Source: Pseudomonadota bacterium (GTDB lineage Bacteria > Bdellovibrionota_C > UBA2361 > SZUA-149 > DAOLCO01). From it: 64,000 bases of DNA. Every line of letters starts with the position of its first letter. The first letter of the stretch is position 1. The position numbers and the translations under genes were made by a program. Below are positions 44,831 through 53,951 of this stretch, in pieces. Under the pieces are notes generated by a model. It was not told the DNA's origin. It did no database searches and saw only the letters and a program-made list of their open reading frames with translations. The stretch is from assembly GCA_027487795.1 (NCBI GenBank), contig JAIYCX010000031.1:62001-126000 (forward strand), read 5' to 3'.

Positions 44831-47524
44831 TTAATATCCTATCTTAGAATTATTAGAAGCCCCATCAACGGAAGGACTTGGTGCATCTCCTCCTTTTTCA
44901 GGGTTAATTTTAGCTTCTATTCCTGTTGTCGCTTTTAAAGCTGAATTCATAAACCACTCGGCTTCTGGTAAATTATAAACACCAGCATCTTTAGTACCAG
45001 CAGCTACAACACGCCCTGTCAATTCAATACCAGCCTCAATACCACTGGCAGCTTGAATATTACCACCCGCCATAGATACTGGAGGTGCGTGTCTTCTGCC
45101 TGCCATCATACCGAGATAGGCGTGATAATCTGCTTGCTCTTCTGTGGCTTTTTCAAATACCTGACCCCAGGTTACTCTTTCTCCGTTCTTACCAAGATCA
45201 CCGAGTGCACTCTCCTGAGTGTGAGAAATACTAGAAATGTCTTTTCTAATTTTAGCAAGTTCTTGAGGACTTATTTCTTCTTCTAATCTTGTCATGCCTT
45301 TCATGACATGAGGCATTACAACTTTCTCACCTCTATTCTTCGCATCTTCTTTTATAAACTCGCTCCATTTATAAGGTTTCTTATTATCGATCCAATCGCT
45401 ATTCTTTTTATCATCCTTGCCACTAGCTCCGTCTTCTTTGCGTTTATTTAAATAGCTTTCTGGAACTTTATCATCTAAGGTGACGTAGCTTTGGCCAGTC
45501 TTTTTATCTATTTCAACCGGAGAAAAACTTTTGGGTAAAGTATAAGACTTAGCATTACTTTTTACACCATTTGCCTTATTAGTAGCATTCTCGAAGTTTT
45601 CTAGTTGAGCTAACTGATTAGTTAACTGTCTCTGAAGACTTTTATCACCAATTTGCACTAAAGCATTTGCCATTTGGAAAGCAGCATTAGCTCGATCTTT
45701 TCTCTTTCCGCTGATTTTACCAAGATTACTAACATCGCTCATTCCAGCAGCTGTGTCGGAAGCAAGCTCTTGACCTGACATAGTTGTAGCAGATGAGTTA
45801 TTAAAATTACTCATTGCAAAAGCTGTAGCTATAGCTCCTGAATGTTGAGCCATTTCTATTTCAGTGTTATTTCCTATACCTCGCTGTCCAGATTTAGTTT
45901 CCCAAGTTCTAAAACGTCCTGATGTTTGATCTATGCTACCGCGGAACATATCAAACATATTACTAGCACCTAGACAAAAGTGAGCTGTTAAAAAAGGAAC
46001 GGAAACAGTTAAAAAAGAAATAATTTCCCAGTAAGTATTCTCAGTAGCTAGAGGATTATTATTTAAAATTATTCCAAAGATAGAAGAAGGATCTGACCAG
46101 TCGACAATATTTTCATATGTATTTGTTCTATACTTTAACATATGCCAAAGAATATCTCTGATAACATTCACAAGAGCGAAACCAATGTCCCAACTTTTTA
46201 CCCATACCCAAAGTGAACACCACATTATAAATGACATTGCCTTTCCAGGTATGACTAAGAGAATTGCAAAAAATGGAAATGCTATTGTTAACATGTAAAG
46301 CATTAGTCCCTGCAAATAAGGAATAGTAGTCGCAAAATACTTCATTCCAAAATATCCACCTCGTGCTTCTGAGCCTGGCATATCCTTAAAGGTTGTTTTA
46401 AAATCCTTAGAGTTAAAAGGTGAGTTAGAAAACATCTGAGAATTTAATGCACTGTGAGTAGTTTGCCCCATTATGTTTTTATAAATATAGGAAGCTAGCA
46501 CTACCTCAGGGTCACCATCACCTCCGCTTCCTAGAGCCTCTCGAACATCATCATAAGCTCTAGCTTTTGGTTCGTGAGTTTCTTGTTCCTGTGATCCCTT
46601 GTAGCTATCGGGCTTAAGATTTTTCTGAGCATAGAGTACTAAAGATGTCCCTATCCATTGCCACATTTGTTCACATGTAGTAGGCAAATCTTCTGATGGG
46701 TCTGAAATACTTACATTCTCAAATCCTTTTTCTTTCTTCATCCCTATTAAAAATCTTTTGATTTGATTATCCTCACCTCCAAGAACTATAGTCTCTTCTC
46801 CCCAAGCTTTTTCAGCAATATTCTTTACTTTTTGAACATCGGCATGGCTTCTTGCCTTATTTCCAAGCAATCTTTTTGTATCCTTACCTGATGAAATAAA
46901 ATTCATTATAGCCTTAGAACATTCTCCTTGATGCCTAGATACTAAAGCAGGAATTGCTCCCGAATCAGGAATAGCCATCAAAGCGTAAGCTAATGCTCGC
47001 TCTCTTGCTACAAATCTTAAATGATCTTGATTATCTGTATTTAATAAAAACGAAACAACCTTTTGAATGACCTCAGTAGCTATTCCATCAAAGGCTGCAT
47101 AAAAAAGTGAAACTTCTCTAGTCTTAGGATCCTCATTAGAACCAATAGCTTTGATGTGTTTTAGAAATGCTGTTTGCTTTCCTATTGAATTTGGTATTTC
47201 ATAGTTTCCAACTTTTGCTGTTATTCCATCAGTTTGTACTTTTGTTGTTACCATGTACATGTATAGCGCTGGGCCAATTAAGAGATAAACGCCTTGGCGA
47301 TAGTTACCAAAAATTGCAACTGCGCCAACCGCCATAGCGATCGCGAACAAATAAAATAAAGAGGCTATGCTATTTAATTCTGTTAAATTATCTAAAATCT
47401 TAGCTTGATCAATTATTCCTTTAGTTTGCAGAGCAGCCGCAACGATATGAGACACCCCACCGTCAAACAACTCGACCGAAAGTCTTAAGTTATTAACGCT
47501 ATATAAAATATTATCTAGCACCAA
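44831..47524 (-). CDS. TraG-N-like membrane protein, array member 3
   Basis: This is an 897-residue paralogue. It has N-terminal helices (FYLFAIAMAVGAVAIFG, LLIGPALYMYM), Cys202 and Cys284 (CEQMW), and a central block from residue 402 (PYLQG) with IPGKA and VKSWDIG. The closing helix is FLTVSVPFLTAHFCLGA. The N-terminal W-x-F-G motif of members 2, 4 and 5 is replaced by AKVGN. The tail of about 330 residues is Lys/Asp-rich with a Pro-rich end. The gene ends one base before member 4 and follows a 100-base gap after the 259-residue gene. Confidence 0.74.
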   Translation of the reverse strand: MVLDNILYSVNNLRLSVELFDGGVSHIVAAALQTKGIIDQAKILDNLTELNSIASLFYLFAIAMAVGAVAIFGNYRQGVYLLIGPALYMYMVTTKVQTDGITAKVGNYEIPNSIGKQTAFLKHIKAIGSNEDPKTREVSLFYAAFDGIATEVIQKVVSFLLNTDNQDHLRFVARERALAYALMAIPDSGAIPALVSRHQGECSKAIMNFISSGKDTKRLLGNKARSHADVQKVKNIAEKAWGEETIVLGGEDNQIKRFLIGMKKEKGFENVSISDPSEDLPTTCEQMWQWIGTSLVLYAQKNLKPDSYKGSQEQETHEPKARAYDDVREALGSGGDGDPEVVLASYIYKNIMGQTTHSALNSQMFSNSPFNSKDFKTTFKDMPGSEARGGYFGMKYFATTIPYLQGLMLYMLTIAFPFFAILLVIPGKAMSFIMWCSLWVWVKSWDIGFALVNVIRDILWHMLKYRTNTYENIVDWSDPSSIFGIILNNNPLATENTYWEIISFLTVSVPFLTAHFCLGASNMFDMFRGSIDQTSGRFRTWETKSGQRGIGNNTEIEMAQHSGAIATAFAMSNFNNSSATTMSGQELASDTAAGMSDVSNLGKISGKRKDRANAAFQMANALVQIGDKSLQRQLTNQLAQLENFENATNKANGVKSNAKSYTLPKSFSPVEIDKKTGQSYVTLDDKVPESYLNKRKEDGASGKDDKKNSDWIDNKKPYKWSEFIKEDAKNRGEKVVMPHVMKGMTRLEEEISPQELAKIRKDISSISHTQESALGDLGKNGERVTWGQVFEKATEEQADYHAYLGMMAGRRHAPPVSMAGGNIQAASGIEAGIELTGRVVAAGTKDAGVYNLPEAEWFMNSALKATTGIEAKINPEKGGDAPSPSVDGASNNSKIGY

Positions 47525-47624
47525 GAAGCCCTAATTAAATACATCCATACTCATATCTAGTGTTATGAGAGGTTTACTTCTTTTAGGTCGAGATTTTTCT
47601 AAGTTTTTATCTAGAATATTAATT

Positions 47625-48404
47625 CTATGAATCAGTTTTTTTCGAAAACATGCTAGGAATTTGCTTAGCAGCTTCTAAGACAGGCCCCAAGCCGATAGCT
47701 TCTGCGCCTTGACCAAAAAGATCTAGATGAGCTTCTCCAGACCTTCTTAACTTTGCGCCTCTGTATTTTGCACTATTATAGACATAGGCTAATTCCATTT
47801 CAGCAACAGCGTTTTCTACTTGTTGAGAGTACCCAGTACCAGCAGTACCCAAAGAGAACCATTCTAGTCGATTATGAGACATATACGCTCTGTTCTTCTC
47901 TCCTTCAACGTAACTAATCCAATTCATTCGCTCATTTAACATTATACTATTTGATAATAATATAAATTCACCACATTTTTTATAAAACTCTTGCATAAGT
48001 TTATTCCTTACTTCTTTAGAATCTCCCCCTGAATCCCATATCCTATTAACCACCTCACCCACTTCAAAAGGATTAAGATTCACTATCGCTCCGAACATAC
48101 CCCATGCGAGTTCTGAGCCAGCGCTAATAGGAGTATCCATTTGAGATTTTTGCGCTCTATATCTTAGCTTAACTAAACCATCTAAAAAACGATCTTGATA
48201 GTACCGATTAAGTAGTTTCTCTGCTTCAAATCCTGGAATTTCGGGTAGTAACTGCTCCCTAAGAGAAATTTCATATTTATTATTCTTCTCTCTTTCTCTA
48301 TAAAGATCAGCCCCAAGTTCATCCGTTGCCATACGAACGGACAAATCTCCTTTTTTTCTTTTTTCCTCGAATATTGAAGTGAATGAGCTTATATTTAGTA
48401 TCAT
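47625..48404 (-). CDS. Unrecognised soluble protein inserted in the TraG-like array
   Basis: The 259-residue protein is charged and mainly helical, without signal peptide, membrane segment or conserved Cys pair, so it is not a cut-down paralogue. Segments such as RYYQDRFLDGLVKLRYRAQ and NEVVNRIW-type helices suggest a helical bundle. It lies between array members 2 and 3, with 45 and 100 bases on either side. It may be a cytosolic or membrane-peripheral partner. No family is recognised. Confidence 0.5.
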   Translation of the reverse strand: MILNISSFTSIFEEKRKKGDLSVRMATDELGADLYREREKNNKYEISLREQLLPEIPGFEAEKLLNRYYQDRFLDGLVKLRYRAQKSQMDTPISAGSELAWGMFGAIVNLNPFEVGEVVNRIWDSGGDSKEVRNKLMQEFYKKCGEFILLSNSIMLNERMNWISYVEGEKNRAYMSHNRLEWFSLGTAGTGYSQQVENAVAEMELAYVYNSAKYRGAKLRRSGEAHLDLFGQGAEAIGLGPVLEAAKQIPSMFSKKTDS

Positions 48405-48449
48405 AACCTATTATGCTAATTGAACTATAAGTTGTTGCATTTAGTTACC

Positions 48450-50540
48450 TTATTCAGGGCCGCCTCTCATATTAGTATTTTTTGCTGTTTCTTCTCCTTG
48501 TTTTTCTAGAGACTTACCAAGATTGCCATTATTAGACTTACCTTGTAATGCATCACTAGCAGCCTGTCCAACAGCAGAAGCCTGACCTAAAGGCTCTGAT
48601 GCCATTTGCTCAAGTCCATTACCTCCACCCATTTTTTGAGCATTAGCATCCATATCTTTCAATCCAGTTAATGCATTAGTATTAGCAGCTGCGTATTTTA
48701 AAGCTTCTTGCTGAGCTCGGTCTCCGACTATGTTTCTAGTATTATGAGTAGAAACCCAGGTTTCGACTTTTCCACCGTATCTTTGTGAGAGATCAGATGC
48801 TCCTGAAAAGAAAGCTGAAGCAATAGCTTTTTTAGAACCCAAAATAGCTTCTGCTGAAATAATAGGAACGGCCCCGATCAGAATAACCAGAATAGACCAA
48901 TAAAGAGCTACCGAATATGCGTAATCTCCGGAATAATGCATTTCAAATAAGTTCACTGGAGTGTATGCTCCATTATTTTGCGTATTATAAAAAGTAGTTC
49001 TAGGCATGATTTCCCAAAGTAATCTGTCGACTATCATCACCATTGCCCAACCTATATCCCAAGATTTAACCCAAGCCCAAAGTGCTAACCAATTTAAAAA
49101 GTTCCCTGCTTGTCCCGGAACTAATATTAACATTGCAAAAAATGGATATGTTAAAGCTAGAATATAAAGTAACAACCCTTGAAAATAAGGTACCATCATC
49201 AACAAACTAAAAGCTTCATATTGCTTACCTGAGGCCATTTCTTGGGCTTTCTGTCTTCTTATAACATCCTGCTTACCAATCGGACTAACTCGTACTTCAC
49301 CAACAGTGCTTTCATCGGAATAAACACCTGACATATCTCCACCTAGTATACTTCTAAAAGCAGTAGAGTTTGCCCCATCGGTATTAAATTTTCTTATCAT
49401 CAATCCACTAAAAGTATTTATTAAACCATTGAATGCGTCGCCAAACCCAGCTCCATCGACAACGTCCTTGCCAACCGAGTCAAAAGGAAATTCACAAGTA
49501 TCAAGATTACTATTTTTCTGATTTGCAGGCGGAGTAGTAATTTTTTTCTTTATATCATTATAAACGCTCTGTACATTCTCTAGCTTACCAGCATAAGATC
49601 CCATAGCTTTTGCCACTGATTCTTCTGAAGAAGCTACCAAGTCCTTTGAAATAGAAATTCTAAGCCACTGCCAAATATCGAGACAACTTACTGGTTCTCC
49701 ATCTTGATATCCCTTATCAGAGGGAGATGACCCAGAAGCAGGAGAATTTAAACTTTTAATATATTCTACTAAACTTCTACTTTTAAGTTCTTTATTCTTA
49801 ACTTTAAATGATTTACAAAACTTATCTTGAGAGTCTTTAAAACTGGCTGTTTTGGTAAATTCAATATCATTCTCTCCTTGTGCTATAGCTCTTGCATATC
49901 CCATTTCAGTACTGCAATGAGCCATTAAATATGCAGCAAGTTCCTTACCACTCGGGTTCGTCATATCCATTGAAAAAAGATCATCTAATATCCTCTGTCT
50001 TGCCATAAACATGACTTGATCATCAGTAGATTTAGAAGTAAGGTTATTTATTATTGTTTGATACAATTCAGAGATCAGTTCATTATATTTATGAAAAAGA
50101 AATGAAACCTGAGCTGGAGAATCTGTTCTTCTCATTACCTTTTCTTTAACAGCTTCATCACCATCAAAAGCACCAAACTGCCAGTCTCCTCCCTTAGCAC
50201 TTATTCTATTCTTTTGTCCTCCCATCTCAACACCAGAAGCATAAAGAAATAAAGCCGGACCTATCAATATCCAAGCAAGAGCCTGGTACTGTCCAAGTAA
50301 GGCTACAGTAATAATAATACTGACTAGTACACCCAAGTAAATTAGAGAACTTACCTCAACTAACATATCATTTAGCTGTGTTAAAACTTGTTCCTGAGCG
50401 TGATAACCAACACTTTCAAGCGCTGCTACTATTAACATTCCAGAGGAAGCTCTTTTTGTATCGACGACTGATTCTTCCGCTATTAAAGAAGTAGAAAAAA
50501 AGATACTTAAAACAAATAAAATTAGAAAATATTTTTTCAT
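48450..50540 (-). CDS. TraG-N-like membrane protein, array member 2 (with signal peptide)
   Basis: This 696-residue paralogue alone among the five has an N-terminal signal sequence (KKYFLILFVLSIFFSTSLIA). It then shows two helices (SLIYLGVLVSIIITVALLG, AWILIGPALFLYAS), DWQFG, Cys209 and Cys286 (CLDIW), and the central block from 451 (PYFQG) with VPGQA and VKSWDIG. A final helix is ILIGAVPIISAEAILG. The tail is short and Gln/Gly/Asn-rich. It begins four bases after member 1. Two further Cys residues in the periplasmic segment could form a second disulfide. Confidence 0.76.
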   Translation of the reverse strand: MKKYFLILFVLSIFFSTSLIAEESVVDTKRASSGMLIVAALESVGYHAQEQVLTQLNDMLVEVSSLIYLGVLVSIIITVALLGQYQALAWILIGPALFLYASGVEMGGQKNRISAKGGDWQFGAFDGDEAVKEKVMRRTDSPAQVSFLFHKYNELISELYQTIINNLTSKSTDDQVMFMARQRILDDLFSMDMTNPSGKELAAYLMAHCSTEMGYARAIAQGENDIEFTKTASFKDSQDKFCKSFKVKNKELKSRSLVEYIKSLNSPASGSSPSDKGYQDGEPVSCLDIWQWLRISISKDLVASSEESVAKAMGSYAGKLENVQSVYNDIKKKITTPPANQKNSNLDTCEFPFDSVGKDVVDGAGFGDAFNGLINTFSGLMIRKFNTDGANSTAFRSILGGDMSGVYSDESTVGEVRVSPIGKQDVIRRQKAQEMASGKQYEAFSLLMMVPYFQGLLLYILALTYPFFAMLILVPGQAGNFLNWLALWAWVKSWDIGWAMVMIVDRLLWEIMPRTTFYNTQNNGAYTPVNLFEMHYSGDYAYSVALYWSILVILIGAVPIISAEAILGSKKAIASAFFSGASDLSQRYGGKVETWVSTHNTRNIVGDRAQQEALKYAAANTNALTGLKDMDANAQKMGGGNGLEQMASEPLGQASAVGQAASDALQGKSNNGNLGKSLEKQGEETAKNTNMRGGPE

Positions 50541-50543
50541 TTT

Positions 50544-53500
50544 CTAATTTCCTCCTCTTATATCGGAGGCTTGATGAACTATATTAGCTTTTTCACCAAA
50601 TTTTCCATTTGCTCTTTTTAAATTTGCGTCAACTGCTGTCTTATCTCTGATACTAGTAACAGAATTCCTATACCATTCTCCTAAAACCTCAGATACCCAT
50701 ACTGGGTTTGTTTCAACGTATTTATTTATATCATCAGGAAGCTTATAACCAAGATTTTTCCCTTCAACCGAAAGCTTTTTCTGTACTTCCGAAACCTCAG
50801 TAAGCATTAAATTTACTCGCTCTTTATTTGACTTACCTTCCCCATTTAAGCCTGATGTTGAGTAAAAGTAATTTAAATTCTGCGTTAGTTTATCGTTATA
50901 TTCTGCAGGATTCTCTTTTTGATAAATACTATCTTGCTTCCTCTGCATTTCCTTAACCATCATCTCAGAAGTTGCACCTTGAGGAATAATTCCAGGTAAT
51001 GTTGATAAAGCATTAGAAAGTTCATTGTCATGCCCAACTGGTCTTGGAATATCGTTAGGATCTCCAGAATTAAGCCTTTTTTCTATCTGTTCTCTCGTTC
51101 CTATAATTTGCTGTCTAGTACCACCAAAAGATTCATTATAAGCTTCTGCAGCATTAACTCCATATGAATTATTGTTTGCATTTAACATCATGGAGGAATC
51201 ACTCTCTAATCTTGACCAAGCAGCCTCCTTGGAATAGCCACTTTTCGGTATCTCTTTACTATCTGAATTGATAAAAGTATCTGATGCCATTAGCGTTGCT
51301 GTTAAATTCAATAGCCCAGTTGGTGACATATCTGTGGTAGGTTCATTCTTACCAGAAACTACAGATGATAACTTATTAGTTAATAGAGAAGAAATTTCTT
51401 TACTACCTGGAACATTATCTTTCAAATTTTGTTCTAAATTCTCTATGATACTTTTTGCTACTGGAGCAGCTAATGCTGCATCCATAACAGGATTACTTTT
51501 ACCTTTTATAATTCTTCCAATTGCAGCACCTTGAGTTTCGGCTACATTCTTTTCTATATCTAAAGCAAATTTAAATTTTTCCGTCGACAATTTAATAAAG
51601 TCATCTATTCCGTTGGCCTTAGCATCGTTCGTTTCAAATCCGCCACCTAGTCGAGTCCCAGCTCCATCGAGAGCTGCAGCATACGCATCAGCATATTGTG
51701 CTATCGCGCCCCATCTTCCAACAACCGGATCAAAAGCCGCACGTTGTTCACTTTCAAATTTAGTCTCCATCCCAACCATACTAGAATAGGTTTCTAAATA
51801 TTTTTCAGCACCAGCCTTAGAACTATTAACTGCGCCTAAAAGTTTTTGTACAGTATTGAATCCCGAGGAGGATGCAAGAGCGTTTGGAGTTATAGAGATA
51901 GCAGCTGCTGCTGCATATACTGAACCAATTTTACCTCTTAGACCACCCTCTACTCCACCATCAGACTGAATTACTAGTTGTTTTGCAAATCCTTTAATAT
52001 TAGCAAGAATAGCTGCTCTTTCGTTTGCAGCTCCTTGCGAATATGCTCCAGCCTCTCTTGATGCACTATCTGAAGACCTCTTTTCTACACCATCTATAAA
52101 ACTAGAAAGTATTGCTTTTTTCCCCTTTAGAACAATCACTCCCATTATTGCAGGAACTGCCATAGTCGCCATAGCTAGAACTGTATAATATTGAGCCACA
52201 CTTTGAACATGACTAAAGTTAAAACCTTCTCCGAGTACTATAGGAAGTAACTTATAATCCCAAGGTCCCGTTCTTAGTTGTCTCGCCACACTCCAGTTAG
52301 GAAGTAAGTTAAACATTACCTTTTCTAAAAGAATCAGTGCCGCAAAACCAATATCCCAGCTTTTTATCCATAACCAAAATAAAGGAACATTTAAAAAAGC
52401 TGAGGCTTTTCCAGGTATTAAAACCAAAAGTGCTGCAAATGGATAAAACACAGCTACATAATATAAACAAATACCTTGATAATAAGGTAGATCCATAGCC
52501 TTAGAAAATAAACTTTTTCTGGCTAAGGTCATTGCGTAAATTGGTACTCCTACTTGTTCTGAATGACTAACACCGTGTATAAGATTAAGTGCAGCAGTAG
52601 GTGCCCACTCAATATTTGCAACTATTTTATCAACTCCTCCCAATGCTTGAATTCCAGCACCTGCCATTAAGCCCACTGACCCCCCAAAAGTTGTAATAGC
52701 ATTTACTGCTTGGCCTATTGCTTTTTTATTTTCTTTAGAAAATGTGGCTAGGGTATCCGCAGCTACTATCGCCGAATGGCTTGTAGGATTAAGTGGATCT
52801 CTATTTGATATATGTCTTTTAAGAACTCTTCCGAAGGTATCAGTATATGATAGATGATTTGAAAGTAGAGCTAATGCAACTGCTGGTTGTATTTGACAAG
52901 GTTGAGCAGCGCCACTTCCTAGCGCAGGCCCATCATCGTACATTTTAGATGTTAAAAGCTCACAAGCTTTTTGCATAGCTTCTTCACTTTGCCACTCACC
53001 AGAAGTTAAACGTAAAATGTTTGGAATAGAATTAGCAGATTCATGCCATAGAATTTCTAAAAATAAGTTCCAAGCATCACCACATTTAATAACTTCAACT
53101 GCATGGCCTTTAGAATAAAGCTTTTCTGCATAAATTGAATTACCGCCTTTCTGTACTTGATCTTCAATATGAGCAGAAAGCTTAGGAGCCACTATTGAAT
53201 TAAATTGTTCCTTAACTGCTAAATTATTAAACTTTTCTATATTCTCAGCTCTTATAGCTCTATACTTATCGACATTTGTACTTCTAGTTGCAGGTGATAT
53301 CCCCTGAGTTGCTCTTTCTTTAATATAGCTTTCCGCAACACCCAGAGCTGCCGCATAAGACTGCGAACAATGAGTTAATATTTCTTCTTCTAAAATATGA
53401 ATAACATCTGTGTTTTCAGGCATTGATCTAGCGATAACCTCAATTCCTCGTACCTTATGTGCCACCATAAGATCTTCACCGTCTTCGCTCTTAAGCATGA

Positions 53501-53945
53501 TATCTACAAACTCTTGAACGAAATCATTAATTGGCTTTGCGAATAGCCAAAATCCAGTTGCTACTTTAATGCTAGGTGCATTGTCAAAACCGGCTTTCTT
53601 AAGAACTTCATCCCTATCACTTAAAGCTTGTGCCTCACCTATATCGCCACTAAGACCGCGAGCTGTTCCTCCTCCAAGCTTCGCAACTGAGCCTCTAATT
53701 TCAGTAACTGGCCCTATTAAAAACCAGTATAAGGCTGGTCCAAATATCAGGTACTTCGCAGCTCGAAAACTGCCAAACATAACTACTGAAAGTAAACCAC
53801 CTAAAGCACCAATAAAATAAACCAGAGCACCCGCGTCTCTAAAGAAGCTTCGAAATTCTTCTATAAATCTACCTTGAGTAAGATATCCTGCCTGTTCAAG
53901 TACGGCAGCGATAAATGACCCAGCGGATACTATATCTCCTGCCAT
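50544..53945 (-). CDS. TraG-N-like membrane protein, array member 1 (longest)
   Basis: With 1133 residues this is the largest paralogue. It has two N-terminal helices (ALVYFIGALGGLLSVVMFG, LIFGPALYWFL), AKLGGG at the W-x-F-G position, Cys193 and Cys288 (CGDAW), and the central block from 487 (PYYQG) with IPGKA and IKSWDIG. The closing helix is MATMAVPAIMGVIVLKG. The ~520-residue tail is Ala/Ser-rich and helical. It follows the Gly-rich exported protein by six bases and precedes member 2 by three. It is the first TraG-like gene translated from the array. Confidence 0.75.
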   Translation of the reverse strand: MAGDIVSAGSFIAAVLEQAGYLTQGRFIEEFRSFFRDAGALVYFIGALGGLLSVVMFGSFRAAKYLIFGPALYWFLIGPVTEIRGSVAKLGGGTARGLSGDIGEAQALSDRDEVLKKAGFDNAPSIKVATGFWLFAKPINDFVQEFVDIMLKSEDGEDLMVAHKVRGIEVIARSMPENTDVIHILEEEILTHCSQSYAAALGVAESYIKERATQGISPATRSTNVDKYRAIRAENIEKFNNLAVKEQFNSIVAPKLSAHIEDQVQKGGNSIYAEKLYSKGHAVEVIKCGDAWNLFLEILWHESANSIPNILRLTSGEWQSEEAMQKACELLTSKMYDDGPALGSGAAQPCQIQPAVALALLSNHLSYTDTFGRVLKRHISNRDPLNPTSHSAIVAADTLATFSKENKKAIGQAVNAITTFGGSVGLMAGAGIQALGGVDKIVANIEWAPTAALNLIHGVSHSEQVGVPIYAMTLARKSLFSKAMDLPYYQGICLYYVAVFYPFAALLVLIPGKASAFLNVPLFWLWIKSWDIGFAALILLEKVMFNLLPNWSVARQLRTGPWDYKLLPIVLGEGFNFSHVQSVAQYYTVLAMATMAVPAIMGVIVLKGKKAILSSFIDGVEKRSSDSASREAGAYSQGAANERAAILANIKGFAKQLVIQSDGGVEGGLRGKIGSVYAAAAAISITPNALASSSGFNTVQKLLGAVNSSKAGAEKYLETYSSMVGMETKFESEQRAAFDPVVGRWGAIAQYADAYAAALDGAGTRLGGGFETNDAKANGIDDFIKLSTEKFKFALDIEKNVAETQGAAIGRIIKGKSNPVMDAALAAPVAKSIIENLEQNLKDNVPGSKEISSLLTNKLSSVVSGKNEPTTDMSPTGLLNLTATLMASDTFINSDSKEIPKSGYSKEAAWSRLESDSSMMLNANNNSYGVNAAEAYNESFGGTRQQIIGTREQIEKRLNSGDPNDIPRPVGHDNELSNALSTLPGIIPQGATSEMMVKEMQRKQDSIYQKENPAEYNDKLTQNLNYFYSTSGLNGEGKSNKERVNLMLTEVSEVQKKLSVEGKNLGYKLPDDINKYVETNPVWVSEVLGEWYRNSVTSIRDKTAVDANLKRANGKFGEKANIVHQASDIRGGN

Positions 53946-53951
53946 GATTTA

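Noticed and set aside
39735..53945. A conjugative plasmid or integrative element
   Set aside because: No relaxase, coupling protein, integrase, replication gene or att-like direct repeats are visible, and the neighbours are housekeeping genes.
39735..53945. Plain VirB6/TrbL proteins
   Set aside because: The size, two-helix start, W-x-F-G motif, Cys pair and V-P-helix-Gly ending fit TraG_N better by eye, and the upstream thioredoxin-fold gene fits an F-type context. VirB6 remains a possible alternative.
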